From DAHUYF01 sp035945115 (lineage in GTDB: Bacteria > Pseudomonadota > Alphaproteobacteria > ATCC43930 > CGMCC-115725), in NCBI GenBank assembly GCA_035945115.1, contig DASZAN010000041.1:4640-68639 (forward strand): a stretch of 64,000 nt of DNA. The letters run 5' to 3'. The notes below the pieces were generated by a model, which saw only the letters and a list, made by a program, of their open reading frames with translations, did not search any database and had not been told where the DNA came from. Position 1 is the stretch's first letter; every line of letters starts with the position of its first letter. Below are positions 18,021 through 26,441 of the stretch, in pieces. A program made the translations under genes and the position numbers.

Positions 18021-18304
18021 ACACACCCAGGGGAAGACTCGATCAGAGCGGCCGGATCTCTCGCGGGACCCTGGTCGCAAACCACCGGCGAGTTTCGCAC
18101 GGCACGGCTCCGCTCCGAAAGTTAATTTACCTCGGAATCGCCAACATTATTCGGAAATTCCAAGATAATCCCTCTAATCCGACAGTAAAACGTACCGGTA
18201 GATTGGATTTTATTAGAATGGTTGGCCTTTTTTCTGACACGCAAAAGCGGATCGACCCTCAATAAGCTTGGCGGCACTTCCCGAAACAAGCGTGAGGTCT
18301 GATC
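18021..18304. promoter_or_regulatory. AT-rich divergent intergenic region between the FRPxYW genes and rlpA
   Basis: From about 18119 to 18260 the sequence is markedly richer in A and T than its surroundings (TTAATTTA, TTTTATTAGAAT, TTTTTTCTGACA). It separates two divergent transcription units, so promoters for both are expected here. A 9-base palindrome GGAAATTCC lies at 18153-18161 or very close. TAGAAT at 18213-18218 is a possible plus-strand -10. No matched -35/-10 pair is convincing. Confidence 0.4.
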
Positions 18305-18880
18305 GTGAACCGATTGAGGTTTGGCCTTGTCTTGCTGAGCAGCGCGGGCCTGTTCGCCTGCACGGCGGCGCAACCACAAAACCCCGGCCCGGCTACCGAC
18401 CTGGTGGCGGCTCGGCCGGCGGCAACCGCGGGCGAGCTCGCCTGCGCCCCCAGCTTCTCGCAATACGGCCTCGCCTCCTGGTATGGCGAGGCCTTCCACC
18501 TGCGCCAGACCGCCAGTGGCGAACCGTTCGATATGAACGATCTGACCGCGGCGCATCGTTTCCTGCCGCTCAATTCGGTCGTCCGCGTCACCAACCTCCG
18601 CAACGGCAAATCGGTGCTGGTGCGGATCAACGATCGCGGCCCCTATGTGCGCGGCCGCACCATCGACCTCTCGAGCTATGCGGCAAAGCGGCTCGGCATG
18701 AGGAACAGCGGGCTCGCACCGGTGCGCATCGACGTCTTCGATCTCGACCGGCGCGAGCTCGGCACCGTCCGATTGCAGACCGCGGAGCTCTTGGCGCAGA
18801 GCGGTTCTTCGACCCCGCCCCGCAGCGACGCCTGGCCGAAACATTTTCCGCAGGTGGGCGCGCTCACCCAGCGGCCCTGA
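18305..18880 (+). CDS. rlpA: RlpA-family septal ring lipoprotein
   Basis: 191 residues from a GTG at 18305. A lipoprotein-type leader runs to LFAC, with C19 the likely lipidated cysteine (phenylalanine at -2 is slightly unusual). Residues about 52-145 form the double-psi beta-barrel of RlpA: YGLASWYGEAFHLRQTASGEPFD, LPLNSVVRVTNL and INDRGPYVRGRTIDLS with the conserved aspartates. No C-terminal SPOR domain follows, so septal targeting by denuded glycan is not evident. RlpA proteins are lytic transglycosylases or related wall proteins. Confidence 0.88.
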   Translation: MNRLRFGLVLLSSAGLFACTAAQPQNPGPATDLVAARPAATAGELACAPSFSQYGLASWYGEAFHLRQTASGEPFDMNDLTAAHRFLPLNSVVRVTNLRNGKSVLVRINDRGPYVRGRTIDLSSYAAKRLGMRNSGLAPVRIDVFDLDRRELGTVRLQTAELLAQSGSSTPPRSDAWPKHFPQVGALTQRP

Positions 18881-18897
18881 TCCTGCCGATTTCGGGC

Positions 18898-18933
18898 AAA
18901 AAAAAAGCGCCGGTGGCCGAAAGCCATCGGCGC
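18898..18933 (-). terminator. Rho-independent terminator of the phosphoesterase gene
   Basis: On the minus strand GCGCCGATGGC, a 5-base loop and GCCACCGGCGC form an 11-bp stem (one G-U pair), followed by nine T residues. It lies 36 bases downstream of the stop codon of the minus-strand phosphoesterase gene. On the plus strand it lacks a T-run, so it is directional. Confidence 0.85.
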
Positions 18934-18969
18934 CGAAGGCAACTCTCTTCGCGCAGAAAGCGCGCGATA

Positions 18970-20982
18970 CTACTGGTGCCCCAGACCGTCGCTGAGCACC
19001 GCACCCGAGACCGGATCGAGGATCAAGCGCTGGGGATGCGACGGATCGTCGAAGTCGAACATGTTGTCGAACGACCCGGTCACGACGTCGAATGACTGCT
19101 TCTCCGGCGCCAACGCGAAGCCGGGCGTGCGCAAGCCGTTCGCCGGATCATGGGTCGCCGGACCGTCGATGTAATTGAGGTCCCAGTTATCCTCGATGAA
19201 GCGCAGCAAGGACGACAGGTCGGTCAAGCTGTGATCGACGTAGTTCACCTTGGCCCAGGGCGAGAGCATGTTGAGGACGAGCCGCGGACCGAAGCCGCAG
19301 CGCGCCTGCAGCGCATCGGCCTTGGGCGTGCCGCAGTTGCCGCCATTCGCGGGGCTGACAGCATCGAAGCCCGGCACTGCCGAGGGATTGAGGAGCGGCG
19401 GCGTCGCGTGATCGTACCAGCCGTCGCTGTCGTCCCAGGCAATGAACACCGCCGTCTCCGCCCATTCCGGAGAAGCTTGCAACACGTTGATCGTCTGCGT
19501 CAGGAAGCGCTGCTCCGCGAGCGGATCCGACTCGCCGCCGGGATGGCCGTCATCGCGGTTGAACGCCTTGAGGAACGACACCGCCGGGAGGTTGCCGTTC
19601 TTGAGCGCGGCAAAGAAGTCCAGCAGGTCGTACTGATGATTGGCCTGATCGGTCTTGCCGATCATGCCCACGGAGGCCGGCGGAAGATGATGCCGATTGC
19701 GCGTCGACTTGTAGTACTGGAACGGCTCGTGATGCGGATTGTAATCCGTCCGCACCGGATGGAGCGCGGCCTTGCCATCGAACGTGGTCGTCGCGTCGGG
19801 ATGGAGCACATGCGCGGACGCGCAGGTCGCCGGCTTAAAGCCGGGAGTGCCGATGCCCGTTGCCTGACCCAGGTTGTCGCCCGCTCCCGAGACCGGCAGA
19901 CCGAACGGGTCGTTGCTGAACCCCCCGGCCAGATTGTTGGGGTCAGTCGTCTTCGGATTGGCTGTGGCCGCTGTACGGAAGCCGCCATGGAACCAGCCCC
20001 AGGTGACGCCCTTCTCGTTGAGGAGGTCGCCGACGTTCTTGCCAGTCAGCTCGACCGTGAGCGCTGCCGCCGTGCCGCCCTTGTCGTTGCCGCAATCGTC
20101 GAGGTACGGGTCGAGATCGGTGACAAGCGTGCCGGTTTGAAGGGGCAGTTGCTGGCTAAGGCCTGTCGCGTTGTTCAAGGTATCAGTAACCACCACCGGG
20201 TTGGTGCCGCCGATGAAGAGCACATCGGTGATGGTGGCCACCACGGGGGTATCGGTGAACAGGCCAGTTGCGAGCTTGGGGCCGGTGAAAGTGTGCGCCA
20301 CCGCGCCGGCGGTCTGGCCTGACACGAGGTTGAGGGCGCCGGGCGTCGAGGGACCATAGGTCGTGTCCCAGCTATTGTCGCTCATGGCAAAACGCTGCGC
20401 GAAGTTCCACATCGCGGTGACGGTGTTGCCGTCGAAGTAGCCCATCACCGTCGTGCCGTCATTGGAGCAGCCCGCGCCATTGCTGTTGTTCTCTTGCGGA
20501 AACTTGTCCATGAAGCCCGCATCGGTCGCTGTCTGCTCGCCCTTATAATCGTGATTGTTCGAGCAGGTGACGATCTGCGCCGGCGTCATCCGGAAGGGAT
20601 TGGCGTTGCCGTTGGGATCGGGCACGAGGACCGGGCTCGAGCCGCCGGGCGCAGGATTGTTCGGATTGAAATCGTGCAATCCGACATGGACGCGCTCGGG
20701 GAACTTGTCGTTGCCATCGGTGAGGCCGTTCACCGTCGGCGTGTCTTCCTTGGCGAAGAACTGCGTCCCGTCCGTATTCTTCGCATCAGGATATGTGGCG
20801 AAGTAATGATCGAACGAGGCGTTCTCCTGGAAGATGATGACGATGTGCTTGATCGGCGTCTTCGTCGGCGTGTCGTCGCGATCGCGCGCCGAGGCAACGA
20901 TCCCCGCTGACGTCGTCAGCATCGTCGTCGCGGCGAACGCTGCAAGCGTCCCTCGCTTGATCCGCATATTCCTGCTCGTCAC
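18970..20982 (-). CDS. Secreted phosphoesterase (phospholipase C / acid phosphatase family)
   Basis: 670 residues from a GTG at 20982 with AGGAG eight bases upstream. A signal peptide (basic start, TLAAFAATTMLTTSAGIVASA) is followed by KHIVIIFQENASFDHYF (46-61), the metal-site signature of the phosphoesterase family that includes bacterial phospholipase C and AcpA. FIAWDDSDGWYDHATPP later in the protein supplies further metal ligands. It should release phosphate from lipids or organic phosphate esters outside the cytoplasm. A Pho-box half-site lies upstream and a strong terminator downstream, so it is probably monocistronic and phosphate-regulated. Confidence 0.9.
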   Translation of the reverse strand: MTSRNMRIKRGTLAAFAATTMLTTSAGIVASARDRDDTPTKTPIKHIVIIFQENASFDHYFATYPDAKNTDGTQFFAKEDTPTVNGLTDGNDKFPERVHVGLHDFNPNNPAPGGSSPVLVPDPNGNANPFRMTPAQIVTCSNNHDYKGEQTATDAGFMDKFPQENNSNGAGCSNDGTTVMGYFDGNTVTAMWNFAQRFAMSDNSWDTTYGPSTPGALNLVSGQTAGAVAHTFTGPKLATGLFTDTPVVATITDVLFIGGTNPVVVTDTLNNATGLSQQLPLQTGTLVTDLDPYLDDCGNDKGGTAAALTVELTGKNVGDLLNEKGVTWGWFHGGFRTAATANPKTTDPNNLAGGFSNDPFGLPVSGAGDNLGQATGIGTPGFKPATCASAHVLHPDATTTFDGKAALHPVRTDYNPHHEPFQYYKSTRNRHHLPPASVGMIGKTDQANHQYDLLDFFAALKNGNLPAVSFLKAFNRDDGHPGGESDPLAEQRFLTQTINVLQASPEWAETAVFIAWDDSDGWYDHATPPLLNPSAVPGFDAVSPANGGNCGTPKADALQARCGFGPRLVLNMLSPWAKVNYVDHSLTDLSSLLRFIEDNWDLNYIDGPATHDPANGLRTPGFALAPEKQSFDVVTGSFDNMFDFDDPSHPQRLILDPVSGAVLSDGLGHQ

Positions 20983-21148
20983 AGTTGCTTCTCCTCTTGG
21001 AAATGTCGGTTAGGCCGTTGGAGACAGCGATGGAGCTCCGCACAAAGCGTCGCCCGCGACGCGATTCCCCCAGCTTGCTCCCGCACAGCCGGTCGAGAAG
21101 CGCCCCCTTCTAGCGCGACCTGCTCCACTGACATGCGCGTGCGCCGCG

Positions 21149-21171
21149 ATTTTATCGAGCGCTCATGACAG
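21149..21171 (-). promoter_or_regulatory. Pho-box half-site and -10 element upstream of the phosphoesterase gene
   Basis: On the minus strand an exact CTGTCAT (21171-21165), preceded by an A-tract, lies 10 bases before TAAAAT (21154-21149), the spacing seen between the last Pho-box half and the -10 in PhoB-activated promoters. The preceding half-site position matches poorly (3 of 7), so this is only half a box. Confidence 0.4.
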
Positions 21172-21239
21172 TTTTTTGTAGGAGGAGAGGGATTCCGATT
21201 CTTTTCCCACGGGAATTCCGACACAAAACCTTCGCGGGA

Positions 21240-21257
21240 CTGTCACAAAACTGTCTG
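21240..21257 (+). promoter_or_regulatory. Pho box (PhoB-binding direct repeat) upstream of the imelysin/di-heme pair
   Basis: CTGTCAC-AAAA-CTGTCTG is two 7-base repeats with a 4-base A-tract between them, matching the CTGTCAT-N4-CTGTCAT architecture at 6 of 7 and 5 of 7 positions. It points toward the plus-strand gene starting about 60-77 bases downstream. The -10 candidate at 21268-21275 is weak. By position it could also act on the divergent phosphoesterase gene. Confidence 0.6.
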
Positions 21258-21316
21258 CGCCGGATGGCTTACTGATCCACTCGCTTTTGCCGCGGATGGT
21301 ACGGACCCTCTCGACT

Positions 21317-22123
21317 ATGACTGCGACGCATCTTCCCGCCGTTCAGCGCTTGCGCCACGTCTTGGCTGGATTGATTCCTGTGGCTTTAGCGGTAATGCCG
21401 ACCGCGCCCAGCGCCGCCGCCGAGTTCGGTGCTGGAATCGCGCAATACAAATCCTTTCTGGGCGAGCAGATCGCGCGCAGCGGCGATGCCGCCGCGGCCT
21501 TGCGCGATCGCGTCGCCGCGGGCGACCTGGCCGGTGCGCAGCGTGCTTGGCTCGAGGCGCGCGGCGGCTGGGAAGCCGCCGAGGTGGTGGCCGACGAATT
21601 CTTCCCCGAGCTCGATGCGGCGATCGATGCTTGGCCCGATGCCAAGCATGGCTTTCATGCCATCGAGGCGAAGCTCTTCGGCGCGCACTCGACCGACACC
21701 TTGGCCGAGAGCGAAGCGCTGCTCGCCAATCTGAGGACGTTCCGGCAGAAGCTCGAGGCCACCGGTCTCACCGCGCAAGGCCTTCTCAACGGCGCGGCCA
21801 AGCTCGCCTTCGAAATCGGCGAGAACAAGAGCGATGGCGGCGAATCTCCGTTCAGCGGCAACTCGCTCGCCGAGATCGGTGACAATCTTGCCGGGATCGA
21901 TGCCGCCTATCGCGAGGTCTTTGCGGCACCGCTGGCGGCGGCGGACGCCGCCCTCGACCGCAAGGTGCGCGCGACGATCGAGGAGTTCCATGCCGTCACG
22001 GCCGCAGGCGATCTCGCGAAGCTCGACCAGACGCACCTCCGGCGGCTCAGCGAGGAGCTGGCGACCGCCTTGCAAGCGGCAGGACCCGTCATCGGCTTGC
22101 AGAAGCCCGTACTCGAGGACTGA
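21317..22123 (+). CDS. Imelysin/EfeM-like periplasmic protein (M75 family)
   Basis: 268 residues from ATG 21317; ATG 21296 is an equally possible start. A signal peptide ends near PSAAAEF. The region after it is mostly helical. GFHAIEAKLFG carries the H-x-x-E motif of imelysin/EfeO M75 domains, which bind metal in bacterial iron-uptake systems. The cupredoxin domain of full EfeO is absent, so it is the EfeM-like form. The di-heme gene starts 3 bases after it, so they are cotranscribed. No permease is nearby. Role in iron handling is inferred from family. Confidence 0.8.
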   Translation: MTATHLPAVQRLRHVLAGLIPVALAVMPTAPSAAAEFGAGIAQYKSFLGEQIARSGDAAAALRDRVAAGDLAGAQRAWLEARGGWEAAEVVADEFFPELDAAIDAWPDAKHGFHAIEAKLFGAHSTDTLAESEALLANLRTFRQKLEATGLTAQGLLNGAAKLAFEIGENKSDGGESPFSGNSLAEIGDNLAGIDAAYREVFAAPLAAADAALDRKVRATIEEFHAVTAAGDLAKLDQTHLRRLSEELATALQAAGPVIGLQKPVLED

Positions 22124-22126
22124 GCG

Positions 22127-23533
22127 ATGCGCCGGCGTTGCCTCGCGGTGCTAATCGCGTTCCTGTCGCTTTCCGCTGGCTTCTGCGGCAGCGGCACGCG
22201 CGCGGAGTTCCGCGGCGAGCATGGCATCCTGCCGGCAGGCAGTGAAATCGACAACGAAGCGCTGAGCCGTCCGCGCGAGGTTTTCCGCTCCGAAGCGATC
22301 GGCGGACGCAAATCCTATCTCGTCAAGCTCGGCGACGCCGCCTTCAACGCTCCCCTCCTCTTGGGCGGTGCGGCACGCCAAGCCGGCATGAGCTGCGCCA
22401 CCTGCCACGTCAACGGCACCTTCAATCCGCGTCTCTTTGTCCCGGGCCTCTCACATGGGCCCGGCACCTTCGATACGACAGGGCCGATCTTCAATCCGCT
22501 CGCGGACAACGGCATCAATGACGCCGTCACGACGCCGAGCTTGCGCGGCGCTCGCTATCTTCAGCCTTACGGCCACGACGGTCGGATGGCATCGCTGCGC
22601 GACTTCGTGCGTGGCGTGATCGTCAACGAATTCGCAGGCCCGGAGCCGTCTCCGGCGATCTTGGACGCGCTGGTCGCCTATATCGAGGACATCGATTTCT
22701 TGCCCAACCGCCGGCTCGGCCCGGGCGGCAAGCTTGTGGGCCAGCTCAGTGACTCGCAAAAACGCGGTGAGGCACTCTTTTATCGCCCCTTCCCGCATGA
22801 TCCCGCGCTCAGTTGCGCTTCTTGCCACATTCCATCGGGCGCCTTCGTCGATCATCGCCAGCACGATGTCGGCTCCGATGGCCTCTTCAAGACACCCACC
22901 TTGCGCAACGCCAATTTCAACGCGCCTTACTTCCATGACGGCCGCTATCGCAGCTATGCCGAGGTGGTGACGCATTTCGACCGCGTCTTCTATCTCGGTC
23001 TTTCCACGCAAGATCGCCGCGACCTCGTCACATATCTGACGGCGATCGGCGATGGCGAGCAGCCCTATGAGGCGGACGGCGTCGACCCCCGCATGCGGGA
23101 GATCGAGGACTTCGTGAGCGTGCTCGATGCGGCGCTACCCGCGCGCGACGGCGCCGCCGTCGCCCTCGTCATCGACGCGGTGAACGCCGAGCTGCACGAG
23201 CTCTCTGAACGCTTTCCGGCGCGCAAGGATACCGCGGTCGAGGGCGGCCGCGACGAGCGCGCCAAGGCCCGTGGCGCTATCAAGGAGACCGTCCTCAGCC
23301 TCCACCGGCTCGAGGCCGCCGCCGCGCGCGAGGACGTCGAGACGGCCACGAAGCGGCTTACGGACTATCGTGCCACGCTTGCTGCAGCTCTCCCCGCGAT
23401 GAAGGCGGCTGAGCCGTGGTCGCTCTTCGATCCCAAGGTGGCGGAGGCATATTACGCCGCCCGCCAGCAACTCTATCGCGCGGCGATCGACCCCGCCATG
23501 GCGGCGCGGCGCCCGTTCGATCCCGACGACTGA
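22127..23533 (+). CDS. Di-heme cytochrome c of the MauG/CcpA peroxidase superfamily with a helical C-terminal extension
   Basis: 468 residues with an N-terminal export signal. Two heme c sites are seen, C90-x2-C93-H94 and C230-x2-C233-H234. Each half also has a P-Y-x-H-DGR block (H150, H270), so the protein is an internal duplication like bacterial di-heme peroxidases. After about residue 320 there is a 145-residue Glu/Arg/Ala-rich helical tail not usual in CcpA or MauG. Cotranscription with the imelysin protein suggests it oxidises or reduces a metal or cofactor for that protein. Confidence 0.85.
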   Translation: MRRRCLAVLIAFLSLSAGFCGSGTRAEFRGEHGILPAGSEIDNEALSRPREVFRSEAIGGRKSYLVKLGDAAFNAPLLLGGAARQAGMSCATCHVNGTFNPRLFVPGLSHGPGTFDTTGPIFNPLADNGINDAVTTPSLRGARYLQPYGHDGRMASLRDFVRGVIVNEFAGPEPSPAILDALVAYIEDIDFLPNRRLGPGGKLVGQLSDSQKRGEALFYRPFPHDPALSCASCHIPSGAFVDHRQHDVGSDGLFKTPTLRNANFNAPYFHDGRYRSYAEVVTHFDRVFYLGLSTQDRRDLVTYLTAIGDGEQPYEADGVDPRMREIEDFVSVLDAALPARDGAAVALVIDAVNAELHELSERFPARKDTAVEGGRDERAKARGAIKETVLSLHRLEAAAAREDVETATKRLTDYRATLAAALPAMKAAEPWSLFDPKVAEAYYAARQQLYRAAIDPAMAARRPFDPDD

Positions 23534-23578
23534 CCGGAGACCGCATCAGCGCAGGTTCGCGCTCGGCGACGATCTCTT

Positions 23579-24250
23579 TCAGCGGCCTGGCGCCGGAAAC
23601 GGCAGAGCCTCGCGGGCACTCGCGGGATCGAACGCGTATGCGCCGCCCGTCTCCACCGCCCGACGATAAGCAGGCCGCGCTTGCATCCGAGCGAGATAGT
23701 CGGCGAGCCGCGCATGGCGCGCGCTGACGAGCCCCGCGAAGGCCGCGAATTCGAGCGGAAACACCATCTGGATGTCGGCGGCGCTGAACGCCGGCCCCGC
23801 CATATGGCCACCCTTCGCGAGTTCCGCCTCGACCAGATCCAGCTCGTTGCCGATCATGCCCTCGACGCGCGTTTGCATCGCCTTCGCCGCTTCCCCGACG
23901 CGCGCGAGATAGAGCCGCGCGACGAGGTGCAGCATGAGAGTCCCCTCGGCGAAATGCATCCAGTGCAGATAGCGGACATATTCTCGCGTGCCGCGCGGCG
24001 GCACGAGCCGGCCGTTGCCATAGCGCTCGAGCAGGTACTCGATGATGGCGCCTGACTCGGCGAGGACGAGGTCCCCGTCCTCGATCACCGGCGACTTCCC
24101 GAGTGGATGAACCCGACGCAATTCCGGCGGCGCTAGATTGGTTTTCGCGTCCCGCTGATATTTCTCGACGCGATAGGGCGTGCCGAGCTCCTCCAGCAGC
24201 CATGGGATGCGCTGCGAGCGCGAGTTGTTGAGATGATGCACGACGATCAT
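23579..24250 (-). CDS. Glutathione S-transferase family protein
   Basis: 223 residues, start supported by a GGAGGGAG sequence. The thioredoxin-like N-terminal domain has HHLNNSRSQRIPWLLEELGTPY with S10/S12 near the glutathione site, then the cis-proline block HPLGKSPVIEDGDLVLAESGAIIEYL typical of GSTs. The C-terminal half is all-helical. It would conjugate or bind glutathione in the cytoplasm; no substrate clue is present. It is tail-to-tail with the di-heme gene. Confidence 0.93.
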   Translation of the reverse strand: MIVVHHLNNSRSQRIPWLLEELGTPYRVEKYQRDAKTNLAPPELRRVHPLGKSPVIEDGDLVLAESGAIIEYLLERYGNGRLVPPRGTREYVRYLHWMHFAEGTLMLHLVARLYLARVGEAAKAMQTRVEGMIGNELDLVEAELAKGGHMAGPAFSAADIQMVFPLEFAAFAGLVSARHARLADYLARMQARPAYRRAVETGGAYAFDPASAREALPFPAPGR

Positions 24251-24409
24251 GGCAGCGCTCCCTCCAACGTTTGCGCGGTGTTCACGAATCCGAGCGAATA
24301 GAGATGGAGTTCTAGGGAATGGCGTGCCTTAGCGCCATCTCGAGTGAAAGAGAGCCCAGCGGAACACCAGATGGGGCATAGTTGGCTGGCCACAGAGAAG
24401 CGGTGAAGG

Positions 24410-25702
24410 ATGACGTCCAAAGACCAAACCACCTTCGTGATCATCGGTGCCGGCGCTGCGGGGCTGATGGCCGCGCGCGAACTTGCGCGCGCTGGCAAGC
24501 GCGTGATCGTTCTCGAGGCGCGGGAGCGATGCGGTGGTCGGATCGAGTCCTTGCCGGTAGAGGCGTTCGGCTATCCCGCGGAGGGCGGTGCCGAGTTCGT
24601 GCATGGCGCCTCGCCGCTCACCCGTTCGTTGATGCGCGAGGCGGGGCTTCGGCTAGCCCCGTCCGCCGGCCAAGGATGGCGGGCGGTTGACGGCGAACTC
24701 TCACCCAGCGAGGGGCCGATGCCGCACGCCGCGCGGCTCCACGAAGCACTCAGCCGGCTAAAGACTGATCTCCCAGTTGCCGAGTTCCTCGCCGAGCATT
24801 TCGCCGAGCCGCAATACGCCGAGCTGCGGCGGTCCGTTACCCGAATGGTCGAGGGCTTCGACGCGGCTGATCCGAGCCGTGCCAGCACCTTCGCGCTTCG
24901 CGAGGAATGGATGGGCCGCGGATTGGGACAGCAGGGTCGGATCGCCGAGGGCTATGGCGCCCTCATCTCCTTCCTCGCGTCTGACTGTCGTCGGCAGGGC
25001 GTGACGATCCAGCATGGCGCCGTCGTCAACGCAATCGACGCCAAGCGCCGCGGGATCGTCGTCGGCTGTCGCGACGGCGCTCTTGTCGATGCCGATGCCG
25101 CGATCTTGACCGTGCCGCTCCCGCTCCTCGCCGACATCGCCATGCCGGCCAAAGCGCGGGCGGCGAGAACGCAGGTCGCGAGCGACATCGGTTTCGGCAA
25201 CGTCATCAAGATTCTCCTGCGCTTTGCGACGAGATGGTGGACCACCGGTGGCGGACGAAATCTCGCGGGCATGTCGTTCGTCTTCTCGAGCGCACCGGTT
25301 CCGACCTGGTGGACGCAGCATCCAGCACTCCATCCCGTGCTGACGGGCTGGCTGGCCGGGCCCAGGGCGGACGCCGCCGCGGGGCTCGCCGAGCACGACA
25401 TTGTCGAGATGGGGATACGCTCGCTGGCCGAGATCTTCACCGTGCCGGCCGATCGCCTCAAGGAGATGCTCGTCGCGTCGCGGGCGATCAACTGGGGCAG
25501 CGACCCCTTCGCGCGCGGCGCCTATTCTTACGCCACGCCGCGGACGCGGGAAGCGCAGTCGCGATCGGCCATGCCGGAGCTTGGGGTGTTCTTTTCGGGC
25601 GAGGCATTCTACGCCGGTCCGGAAATGGGCACCGTCGAAGCCGCGTTGGCAAGCGGGCACGAGACGGCGCGCCGGATCATAGCGAACGGCTCGCGATGCT
25701 AG
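24410..25702 (+). CDS. FAD-dependent amine oxidase family protein
   Basis: 430 residues. FVIIGAGAAGLMAARELARAGKRVIVLEARERCGGRI (9-45) is the FAD-binding Rossmann fingerprint with the GG doublet of flavin monoamine oxidases. The C-terminal FFSGEAFYAGPEMGTVEAALASG block is the second FAD contact. No signal peptide is seen. It is divergent from the GST gene and followed by a terminator, so it is probably a single-gene unit. Substrate could be a mono- or polyamine, but the protein is short for plant-type enzymes. Confidence 0.88.
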   Translation: MTSKDQTTFVIIGAGAAGLMAARELARAGKRVIVLEARERCGGRIESLPVEAFGYPAEGGAEFVHGASPLTRSLMREAGLRLAPSAGQGWRAVDGELSPSEGPMPHAARLHEALSRLKTDLPVAEFLAEHFAEPQYAELRRSVTRMVEGFDAADPSRASTFALREEWMGRGLGQQGRIAEGYGALISFLASDCRRQGVTIQHGAVVNAIDAKRRGIVVGCRDGALVDADAAILTVPLPLLADIAMPAKARAARTQVASDIGFGNVIKILLRFATRWWTTGGGRNLAGMSFVFSSAPVPTWWTQHPALHPVLTGWLAGPRADAAAGLAEHDIVEMGIRSLAEIFTVPADRLKEMLVASRAINWGSDPFARGAYSYATPRTREAQSRSAMPELGVFFSGEAFYAGPEMGTVEAALASGHETARRIIANGSRC

Positions 25703-25799
25703 GGAATGCGGTCTGGGACCTGACCTCAAGTCTGCTTGCGGGCGAAGCGGACATGAACCGGCGGACAACACTGGCTGAATCCGTCGAAAATGACTCATT

Positions 25800-25826
25800 C
25801 TGGTCCTCAGGCGGACCAGGATTTTT
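25800..25826 (+). terminator. Rho-independent terminator after the amine oxidase gene
   Basis: CTGGTCC, a 6-base loop TCAGGC and GGACCAG form a perfect 7-bp stem followed by GATTTTT. It lies 98 bases after the amine oxidase stop and before the promoter region of the RidA-like gene, separating the two units. Confidence 0.65.
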
Positions 25827-25842
25827 GCACTGCACCGAGCCC

Positions 25843-25871
25843 CTGACTGATGGTCGCCAATCCGTTATGCT
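25843..25871 (+). promoter_or_regulatory. Candidate sigma-70 promoter for the exported RidA-like gene
   Basis: CTGACT at 25843-25848 and TATGCT at 25866-25871 are separated by 17 bases, the ideal spacing. They match the consensus at 4 of 6 and 5 of 6 positions. The pair lies just downstream of a terminator and 75 bases before the ATG at 25946. Confidence 0.4.
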
Positions 25872-25945
25872 GACACGGACTCCCCGGCTATGGGCACTAG
25901 ATCGGGCTCTAGCCTCATCCGAACCGGCAAGATGGAGAGGCAAGC

Positions 25946-26416
25946 ATGCGGAATTTCATTCTGGTAGCGACGGTTTTGATCGGAGGAGCAACGGTCGTGC
26001 TCGCCCAATCGCCCTCTCCCAATGGCGTCAAAACGCTTGCGCCCGAGGGCGCGATCAAGACAACCGGAACCTGGGATGTTGGCACGCGCGCCGGCGATTT
26101 CGTCTTCATCGCCGGTATGCGGGGTATCGACCCTAAGACCAACACGCTGGTTCAGGGTGATGAGGCGCGAATCCGGCAGGCGTTTCTGAATATGAAGCTG
26201 GTAGCCGAATCTGAAGGCGCGAGCCTGCGTGATTGCGTTCGCATCGTCGTTTTTGTGACTGACATGTTCCGGTTCCGGCCGATCGTGAACAAGGTGCAGG
26301 AAGAATTGTGGGGCAAGCCGCCCTATCCGCCGCGAACCATCGTCGAGGTTCACCGACTCAACCAGGACGACATCATGGAGGTGGAGGGCACTTTTTACGC
26401 CCCGGTGAAGAAATGA
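25946..26416 (+). CDS. RidA (YjgF/YER057c/UK114) family protein with a signal peptide
   Basis: 156 residues, ATG preceded by GGAGAGG. Residues 1-20 form a signal peptide (MRNF then a hydrophobic stretch ending VVLAQ), whereas typical RidA starts directly at the domain and is cytoplasmic. The RidA domain follows at about 28-155, with VFIAGMRG, VVFVTDMFRF and PPYPPRTIVEV. R130 corresponds to the carboxylate-binding arginine of enamine deaminases. Activity on imines or enamines is possible, but a periplasmic place makes another role likely. It appears to be transcribed alone. Confidence 0.85.
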   Translation: MRNFILVATVLIGGATVVLAQSPSPNGVKTLAPEGAIKTTGTWDVGTRAGDFVFIAGMRGIDPKTNTLVQGDEARIRQAFLNMKLVAESEGASLRDCVRIVVFVTDMFRFRPIVNKVQEELWGKPPYPPRTIVEVHRLNQDDIMEVEGTFYAPVKK

Positions 26417-26441
26417 TCTCAGCTCCTGGGGCGCCGTTTGA

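Larger units (their letters stand above)
20983..21316. promoter_or_regulatory. Divergent regulatory region between phosphoesterase and imelysin genes
   Basis: This 334-base stretch holds no convincing gene. The first 180 bases are leader of the phosphoesterase gene with its AGGAG site. The centre holds a Pho-like half-site on the minus strand and a near-complete Pho box on the plus strand, about 70 bases apart. The region is the only long non-coding stretch in this part of the window. Confidence 0.6.

Noticed and set aside
24318..24342. Hairpin ATGGCG ... CGCCAT between the GST and amine oxidase genes
   Set aside because: The stem is short, with no following T-run on either strand, and it lies in a divergent promoter region where a terminator is not expected.
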